Below the pieces are notes generated by a model, which saw only the letters and a list, made by a program, of their open reading frames with translations, did no database searches and was not told where the DNA came from. From Methylomicrobium sp. (lineage in GTDB: Bacteria > Pseudomonadota > Gammaproteobacteria > Methylococcales > Methylomonadaceae), in NCBI GenBank assembly GCA_007135635.1, contig SLIO01000382.1, forward strand, positions 1-5,629: a stretch of 5,629 nt of DNA, read 5' to 3'. Position numbers and translations under genes: made by a program. This document shows, one piece after another, positions 1-3,713 of this stretch. Each line of letters begins with the position of its first letter. Position 1 is the first letter of the stretch.

Positions 1-2
1 AG

Positions 3-116
3 ATTGACCAACTCAAAAAAGACCTACAGCGCAAGGAGAAAGCCTTAGCAGAAGCCGCGGCTTTATTGATCCTTCAAAAAAAGTGCCAAGCGTTCTGGGA
101 GGAAAAGGCGTCATGA
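3..116 (+). CDS. IS3-family transposase OrfA, C-terminal part (5' end outside window)
   Basis: OrfA of IS3 elements is the helix-turn-helix DNA-binding subunit, joined to the OrfB integrase by a -1 frameshift. Only 37 residues are visible. They form the charged, coiled-coil leucine-zipper-like end (LKKDLQRKEKALAEAAALL, then a KKCQAFWEE tail) typical of OrfA proteins in this family. The frame is open from the left edge and ends at a TGA that overlaps the orfB ATG as ATGA. A GGGAGGA ribosome-binding site for orfB sits inside the gene at 97-103. The helix-turn-helix part is beyond the window, so the family call rests on the tail, the slip site and the overlapping second frame. Whether the missing 5' part is intact cannot be told. 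Confidence 0.72.
   Translation: MDQLKKDLQRKEKALAEAAALLILQKKCQAFWEEKAS
77..83 (+). promoter_or_regulatory. Programmed -1 ribosomal frameshift heptamer A AAA AAG
   Basis: The 0-frame reads CAA AAA AAG, which contains the heptamer A_AAA_AAG in the correct phase. This is the classic slippery sequence of IS3 elements such as IS150 and IS911. Slipping back one base enters a frame that is open through 163 and passes in phase through the orfB ATG at 113. It would thus fuse OrfA to OrfB in an intact copy. With orfB truncated, the fusion product here would be only a stub. Confidence 0.7.
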
Positions 117-166
117 TACCTCTTGCAGAACGCATGCATTTCAGAAAAGGGGTCAGGTTAAATTAA
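113..166 (+). pseudogene. IS3-family transposase OrfB, 5' fragment only
   Basis: The ATG overlaps the orfA stop (ATGA) and has a GGGAGGA/AAGG ribosome-binding site 9-15 bases upstream. The first residues, MIPLAERMH, resemble the start of OrfB proteins of IS3 elements, which often begin M-I-x-L-x-x-R. After about ten codons the frame enters the palindrome at 145 and stops at the TAA at 164-166. A full OrfB has about 270-300 residues with a DDE catalytic triad, all missing. I infer that the gene was broken by insertion of, or recombination at, the palindromic element. I see no continuation of orfB on the far side. Confidence 0.62.
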
Positions 167-190
167 ATAATCTAACCTGACCCCTTTTTT
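145..190. repeat. Perfect 16-bp palindrome of GGGGTCAGG type, also a bidirectional terminator candidate
   Basis: Left arm AAAAGGGGTCAGGTTA (145-160) and right arm TAACCTGACCCCTTTT (173-188) are exact reverse complements around a 12-base AT-rich loop (161-172). The right side ends in six Ts and the left side begins with four As, so a transcript from either strand would form a strong stem followed by a U-run. It could end transcription of the IS remnant and of the minus-strand gene at 232-417. From memory, GGGGTCAGG palindromes are dispersed in many proteobacterial genomes and often lie near IS200/REP-associated tyrosine transposases. Calling it a non-autonomous hairpin element is therefore an inference. 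Confidence 0.8.
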
Positions 191-231
191 CACCTTTTTG
201 CTGTTTTTGGGAAATTGGCTATGAACAATGC

Positions 232-417
232 CTAGACGTAGACATCGATACTGCCTTCGGCTGCCGGCGTCGACTCGATCAACTTAACTACGGCTTCGCC
301 TTCCGCTTCCTGCTGGTCTTGAATTTTATTGAGTACCGCGACATTGGCATCGAGTGCGGTTTGCTGCAGGGAAATTCGGGTGGTTAGATTGGCTAAGCCC
401 GAGACGGAATCTACCAT
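232..417 (-). CDS. YjfB-like putative motility protein, 61 residues
   Basis: This short, mostly helical, cytoplasmic protein has no signal peptide or membrane segment. The N-terminal half is rich in small and polar residues, followed by an amphipathic stretch (TALDANVAVLNKIQDQQEAEG, about residues 20-40) and a tail ending LIESTPAAEGSIDVYV. The pattern (Q-rich start, V-x-V-L-x-K, then EAV-LIES) and the length match the YjfB/putative motility protein family (PF14070 by memory), which has no known biochemical activity. The ATG is supported by AAGAGGA seven bases upstream. A sigma-28-like promoter lies just ahead, which fits flagellar-regulon control. The gene stands alone, with no other flagellar gene in the window, and its transcript probably ends in the palindrome at 145-190. 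I am fairly sure it is a gene and moderately sure of the family. Confidence 0.8.
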   Translation of the reverse strand: MVDSVSGLANLTTRISLQQTALDANVAVLNKIQDQQEAEGEAVVKLIESTPAAEGSIDVYV

Positions 418-451
418 GATAGGATCCTCTTTTTAATTAATGGTAAAGAGG

Positions 452-478
452 GTATCGGCAAGAGCGCTTGATAGTTGA
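452..478 (-). promoter_or_regulatory. Sigma-28 (FliA)-type promoter for the YjfB-like gene
   Basis: On the minus strand TCAACTAT (478-471) is followed by exactly 11 bases and then GCCGATAC (459-452). The FliA consensus is TAAAGTTT-N11-GCCGATAA, so the -10 box matches 7 of 8, the -35 box matches 5 of 8 and the spacing is exact. Transcription would start near 445, giving a leader of about 28 nt that contains the AAGAGGA ribosome-binding site. The match is independent of the motility call made from the protein, so each supports the other. Confidence 0.68.
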
Positions 479-559
479 GAGGGGTGTTTCCGATTTTATG
501 AGAAGATAAATGATGTTTAAGGTTTCTTCTTATGTATTTCTTGAAAACCGGGATAGGGA

Positions 560-615
560 AGCGCCGCATATTCTATCGCAAGGAGCGTTAAAATAGGCTC
601 CTATAAAGCGGCGCT
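560..615. repeat. Long imperfect hairpin in intergenic DNA
   Basis: AGCGCCGC (560-567) pairs with GCGGCGCT (608-615). Inside it TAT/ATA (574-576 with 603-605) and AGGAGC/GCTCCT (581-586 with 597-602) continue the stem, with small internal loops and a 10-base apical loop. No T-run follows directly on either strand, so it is not a standard intrinsic terminator. It lies in the roughly 190-base gap between the sigma-28 promoter and the end of the exported-protein gene. It could be a small repeat element, an RNA 3' structure or part of an unrecognised RNA. Confidence 0.45.
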
Positions 616-616
616 G

Positions 617-643
617 AAAAGGGATAACGTTGGGTTGTTATCC
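617..643 (-). terminator. Candidate intrinsic terminator of the exported-protein gene
   Basis: On the minus strand GGATAAC (643-637), an 8-base loop and GTTATCC (628-622) form a perfect 7-bp stem. It is followed by C and then TTTT (620-617), beginning about 28 bases after the stop codon of the gene at 672-1058. The stem has only three G-C pairs and the T-run is short, so termination may be partial. The larger hairpin at 560-615 lies just beyond. Confidence 0.45.
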
Positions 644-671
644 GATATAACGATAGTGCTCAGTTAAAAAG

Positions 672-1058
672 CTATTGTTTCTTGAAATAATAAATGTCGC
701 CGTATTTCCCTTTGAGTGTCATGCTTTTTTCATCTTTTTCGATCAGGGAAAAAGTATCGAAGCGATCGGAGCGGCCCAATAGAGCAATTTTCAGTTTGCC
801 GTCCTCTATTTCATACTTTACCGGCAATTGGTCATAATATGAGCCTTCTCGAGGGATATTCGTAATAGTGACCTTTCCGTCATTAAAAGCCCAAGTATCT
901 TCGCGTTTTATCGTTTCTTTGGTATCGATTGACTTTTTAGTATATTCCAGTCTCCATTGGCCTTGAACGTCTTGAATCGATTCGAAGGCGGCTTCAGCCC
1001 AAGCATGGCCTGTAATAGCTATTAAGCCCAATAAAGCTGCAAATTTTATAATTTTCAT
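672..1058 (-). CDS. Small exported protein, lipocalin-like beta-barrel style, 128 residues
   Basis: The first 20 or so residues form a signal peptide: MKIIK, a hydrophobic core (FAALLGLIAITG) and a likely cleavage after HAWA. The mature part of about 105 residues begins with a helix-like stretch and VQGQWRLEY, then alternating strands with WAFNDGKVTI, VKYEIEDGKLKIAL and SMTLKGKYGDIYYFKK. A G-x-W near the N-terminus followed by strand-turn-strand repeats is typical of lipocalin-like or META-like ligand-binding barrels, but I recognise no exact family and assign no function. The frame is open 35 codons further up to an ATG at 1163. I chose 1058 because it puts the signal peptide at the N-terminus and has AAGGG eight bases upstream. 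No cysteine follows the signal, so it is not a lipoprotein. The product is probably periplasmic, and the gene is monocistronic and divergent from the SPFH operon. Confidence 0.78.
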   Translation of the reverse strand: MKIIKFAALLGLIAITGHAWAEAAFESIQDVQGQWRLEYTKKSIDTKETIKREDTWAFNDGKVTITNIPREGSYYDQLPVKYEIEDGKLKIALLGRSDRFDTFSLIEKDEKSMTLKGKYGDIYYFKKQ

Positions 1059-1316
1059 AGTTTTTACCCTTGTGTTAAATAAGCAAATCCATTGTACGCG
1101 CGTGCAGAAGGAAAGTATCTCGAAATATTTCGAATGCGATTCGCTTTGGATTGGGCTTACCAAAAAGCAAGGGTTAGTTAACTCCGTGAATTCATTTACA
1201 CGCTACCATTTTGAAGAAATTTAACTACAATCAATTGCACGCGCTCTTTTTTCTTATCTGGATCCGGTATATCTGTATTCCGATATCGATATAAACCGTA
1301 TTATTTTGGATAATCC
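1059..1316. promoter_or_regulatory. Divergent intergenic region with weak promoter-like boxes for both sides
   Basis: The region separates the exported-protein gene from the NfeD/SPFH operon. On the minus strand TACAAT (1096-1091) is a plausible -10 box about 33 bases before the start codon, but no good -35 box sits at the usual distance. On the plus strand TATAAA (1290-1295) lies 21 bases before the first NfeD ATG, again with no clear -35 box. The plus side also has nested AT-rich dyads (CGATATCGATAT, 1281-1292). Both assignments are tentative and a regulated promoter would fit. Confidence 0.35.
1120..1133. promoter_or_regulatory. 14-bp perfect palindrome TCGAAATATTTCGA, operator candidate
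   Basis: The sequence is its own reverse complement across all 14 bases. It lies about 62 bases upstream of the minus-strand start codon, just beyond where a -35 box would sit for the TACAAT at 1091-1096. A dimeric regulator binding here could activate or repress the exported-protein gene. No regulator is encoded nearby, and short AT-rich palindromes also occur by chance. Confidence 0.35.
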
Positions 1317-1820
1317 ATGCAGGGCAATGAAATTGTAAATATTTGGCTAATCGGCGGCTTTGTTCTCATGCTGCTGGAAATTTTGTTGCCCGGCGGCATA
1401 GTATTTTTTCTAGGCCTCGGCGCTGTGCTGGTTTCCGCTTTGCTTTACGCCGGTTTGATAGAAGGCTGGCTACAAGCTTTCACTGTGTGGTTTATCTGTT
1501 CTCTTACGTTAGTTTTTGGACTACGTGGGGTCGCCCAAAAATTCATGCCCGCACAAGTCGATCAAGGGAAGACTGACGAAGACCTGGATGCCTATGATGC
1601 GCATGCTAAAGTCTGCGAGACTATACCCGTAGGAGGCGAGGGGCGTATTGCGTTTCGAGGCAGCACTTGGAAGGCAAGAAACTACCGTATTGATCAAAAT
1701 TTGGACGTTGGGGCCGAGGTGCGCATCATTTTTCGCGAAAACCTGGTCTGGGTGGTTGACGCCATCGAAACCAATAAAACCACGAACGAAACCGACTCGA
1801 ATAATAACCCAATAAAATAG
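1317..1820 (+). CDS. Short NfeD-family membrane protein (three TM segments plus OB-fold, no protease domain)
   Basis: This 167-residue protein has the YbbJ/NfeD1b-like layout: membrane segments at about residues 8-24, 27-46 and 51-70, a charged linker, and a soluble OB-fold beta-barrel at about 96-151 (GGEGRIAFRGSTWKAR, then VGAEVRIIFRENLVWVV). The motif LLEILLPGG in the first hairpin is characteristic. It has no protease domain, as usual for the short form. Short NfeD proteins are partners of SPFH proteins; in E. coli YbbJ is encoded beside QmcA. The tail after 151 is polar and rich in Asn and Thr. An in-frame TAA two codons upstream fixes this ATG as the earliest ATG start; GGA six bases before it is a weak ribosome-binding site. 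The next gene follows after 9 bases. The family call is secure, but the exact role is known only as membrane-microdomain or SPFH accessory. Confidence 0.9.
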   Translation: MQGNEIVNIWLIGGFVLMLLEILLPGGIVFFLGLGAVLVSALLYAGLIEGWLQAFTVWFICSLTLVFGLRGVAQKFMPAQVDQGKTDEDLDAYDAHAKVCETIPVGGEGRIAFRGSTWKARNYRIDQNLDVGAEVRIIFRENLVWVVDAIETNKTTNETDSNNNPIK

Positions 1821-1829
1821 GAGTACGCC

Positions 1830-2753
1830 ATGCTTACCACCCTTACGATATTCGTCATATTGGCCGGTATCATCTTTTGGAAGCTGTTAATTGTAGTGCC
1901 GATGCGGCAGTCTTGCGTCTTGGAGCGATTAGGTAACTTTCGGCGCGTTTTGGAACCGGGATTTCATGTCGTTGTGCCCTTTTTAGACAAGGTGGCCTAT
2001 CGTCATGAGATTCGCGAGCAAGTGTTCGATATTCCGGCGCAAAGCTGCATCACCCGAGACAATATTCAGGTTGCGGTCGATGGTATCGTTTATTTGAAAG
2101 TCATGGATGCCAAACGGGCCAGTTACGGGATTGGCGATTATCAGATGGCCAGCGTTAATTTGGCGCAAACGACGATGCGTTCCGAAATCGGTAAGCTGAC
2201 GCTCGGCGATACCTTTTATGAGCGCGATAAATTGAATGAAGCGATTGTACGAGAAATCGACAAAGCCTCGGATCCTTGGGGAATCAAGGTCATGCGCTAC
2301 GAAATCAAAAATATTTCGCCTTCTGCGCAAGTGGTGCATACCTTAGAAAAGCAAATGGAGGCCGAACGCGAAAAACGCGCTGAAATTACCTTGGCCATGG
2401 CGGAAAAAGAGTCGAAAATTCTAATATCCGAAGGTCATCGTCAGGAGGCGATCAATATTTCCGAAGGTCAAAAACAAAAACGTATCAATGAGGCCTTAGG
2501 GCGCGCGAGTGAAATTGGCATACTGGCCGAAGCCTCCGCCGAGGGTTTGCAGAAAGTCGCAGCAGCCATCAAGAAGCCGGGCGGCGATATCGCAGTAAAA
2601 ATGCGTTTGGTCGAGGATTTTATCGATCGAACAGGCGAGGTTATGAAAGGAGCCAATGTATCGGTGTTACCTACCGATCTTGCCCACATCAAAGGTCTGT
2701 TGTCGGCGCTTAATCAAAACCTGCCTGTTGCTAAAATCGGAGCAAGCAAATGA
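1830..2753 (+). CDS. SPFH/Band 7 protein 1, stomatin/paraslipin type
   Basis: This 307-residue protein has an N-terminal hydrophobic anchor (about 4-23), a Band 7/SPFH domain (about 24-190) and a C-terminal coiled-coil region. Family landmarks are VLERLGNFRRVLEPGFHVVVPF (29-51), VAVDGIVYLKV (81-91), LAQTTMRSEIGKLTL (111-125) and WGIKVMRYEIKNI (150-162). Residues 189-232 are four units of about 11 residues, mostly beginning SEG or a degenerate form. Residues 276-292 (NVSVLPTDLAHIKGLLS) are the hydrophobic tail conserved in slipins. Such proteins assemble into large membrane-bound oligomers that organise membrane domains and influence proteolysis (QmcA, HflK/C, archaeal PH1511). AGGAG overlapping the previous stop is the ribosome-binding site, and the end overlaps the next start as ATGA, implying translational coupling. 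QmcA-like or SLP-2-like are both fair names. Confidence 0.93.
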   Translation: MLTTLTIFVILAGIIFWKLLIVVPMRQSCVLERLGNFRRVLEPGFHVVVPFLDKVAYRHEIREQVFDIPAQSCITRDNIQVAVDGIVYLKVMDAKRASYGIGDYQMASVNLAQTTMRSEIGKLTLGDTFYERDKLNEAIVREIDKASDPWGIKVMRYEIKNISPSAQVVHTLEKQMEAEREKRAEITLAMAEKESKILISEGHRQEAINISEGQKQKRINEALGRASEIGILAEASAEGLQKVAAAIKKPGGDIAVKMRLVEDFIDRTGEVMKGANVSVLPTDLAHIKGLLSALNQNLPVAKIGASK

Positions 2754-3697
2754 ATAACGAAGTGAGTCCAATCGATTTATTTAATTTTGCCGTATGGGGC
2801 ATTATCTTTTTGGTCATTATTACTCAGCTGTTTCGTTCCATACGCATCGTTTCCACGCGCACCGCATTAATAGTAGAACGATTGGGCAAGTACAAAGCTA
2901 CATTGGGTCCGGGTTTTCATGTGCTAATCCCGTTTGTCGACGTCGTGACCGCGATCCAAGACTTACGTGAAGAAACCATCGATGTGCCGCCCCAAGAGTG
3001 CTTTTCCAAGGACGAGGTGCAGGTCGAAGTCGACGGCGTTATCTATATGTCGGTTTCAGATCCTATCAAAGCGACTTATGGCGTGACCGATTATCGTTTT
3101 GCCGCGATGCAATTGGCGCAAACCACGACCCGTTCGGTCATCGGCACGTTGGAGCTAGACAAAACTTTCGAAGAGCGCGACATGATCAGTCAAGCGGTGG
3201 TTGACACGCTCAATGCCGCAGGCGAAACCTGGGGCGTGCATGTGCACCGTTACGAAATCAAGAATATTAAACCGCCGAGCACGGTTCAGTATGCGATGGA
3301 AAAACAAGTGACTGCCGAGCGTGAAAAACGCGCTATTTTGGCCAGAGCCGAAGGGGATAAGCAAAGCCGGATCAACACTTCCGAAGGCACGCTGCGAGAA
3401 CTGATCAATTTGTCTGAAGGTGAACGCCAACGATTGGTCAACGAAGCCGAAGGTAGGGCTTCCGAAATCTTGGCTTTGGCGACCGCTACAGCCGAATCCA
3501 TTGAGAAAATAGGGAATGCGGTCATACAACCGGGCGGCGAGGAAGCCATTAAACTCAATTTGTCGGAAAAGTTTATCGATAATATCGCGCATTTGGCCGA
3601 TGCCGAGACATCGGTCATATTCCCCGCCGATTTAACCAATCTGAATCAACTGTTGGAAGCGCTCGATTTGCATATTGATCACAAGGCAAGCTCATGA
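2750..3697 (+). CDS. SPFH/Band 7 protein 2, paralogue of the preceding gene
   Basis: This 315-residue protein has a membrane anchor at about 13-30, an SPFH domain (about 32-197), a coiled-coil repeat region and a hydrophobic tail. It aligns end to end with the upstream protein, sharing VERLG, GPGFHV, VDGVIY, LAQTTTRSVIGTLEL, WGVHVHRYEIKNI and EKQVTAEREKRA, but differs at many positions, so it is an old duplicate, not a recent one. Residues 200-243 are four clean 11-residue units starting AEG or SEG. The tail TSVIFPADLTNLNQLLEAL (287-305) corresponds to the NfeD-sensitive C-terminal segment of archaeal stomatin. The pair may form a mixed oligomer as HflK and HflC do. The start overlaps the preceding stop (ATGA), with GGAG eight bases upstream. 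The long NfeD follows after 16 bases. Confidence 0.93.
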   Translation: MNNEVSPIDLFNFAVWGIIFLVIITQLFRSIRIVSTRTALIVERLGKYKATLGPGFHVLIPFVDVVTAIQDLREETIDVPPQECFSKDEVQVEVDGVIYMSVSDPIKATYGVTDYRFAAMQLAQTTTRSVIGTLELDKTFEERDMISQAVVDTLNAAGETWGVHVHRYEIKNIKPPSTVQYAMEKQVTAEREKRAILARAEGDKQSRINTSEGTLRELINLSEGERQRLVNEAEGRASEILALATATAESIEKIGNAVIQPGGEEAIKLNLSEKFIDNIAHLADAETSVIFPADLTNLNQLLEALDLHIDHKASS

Positions 3698-3713
3698 TGG
3701 ATTGACTGCTTTG

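Larger units (their letters stand above)
1..144 (+). mobile_element. Right-truncated IS3-family insertion sequence remnant
   Basis: This stretch carries the 3' end of an IS3-type orfA, the -1 slip site and the first codons of orfB, in the standard order and overlap of the family. Most of orfB (the DDE catalytic part) and the right terminal inverted repeat are absent, because the reading frame runs straight into the palindrome starting at 145. The left part lies outside the window. The element seen here cannot encode a working transposase. Confidence 0.72.

Noticed and set aside
426..451. Hairpin CCTCTTT/AAAGAGG covering the ribosome-binding site of the motility gene
   Set aside because: The predicted sigma-28 start site falls near 445, so most of the 5' arm would not be in the transcript. 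It matters only if a further upstream promoter exists.
1059..1163. N-terminal extension of the exported protein to an ATG at 1163
   Set aside because: It would bury an obvious signal peptide 35 residues inside the protein, and the extra residues include the AT-rich palindrome and promoter-like DNA.
1983..2339. Long minus-strand frames opposite the SPFH and NfeD genes (also 3155-3592 and 4638-5393)
   Set aside because: They are antisense shadows of strongly recognisable genes, with no ribosome-binding sites or family motifs and with low-complexity or improbable composition.
3675..3713. TTG start giving NfeD 13 more residues
   Set aside because: It overlaps the SPFH2 gene, has only a distant GGAAG, and puts a polar, acidic stretch before the signal peptide. 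The ATG at 3714 gives a normal one.
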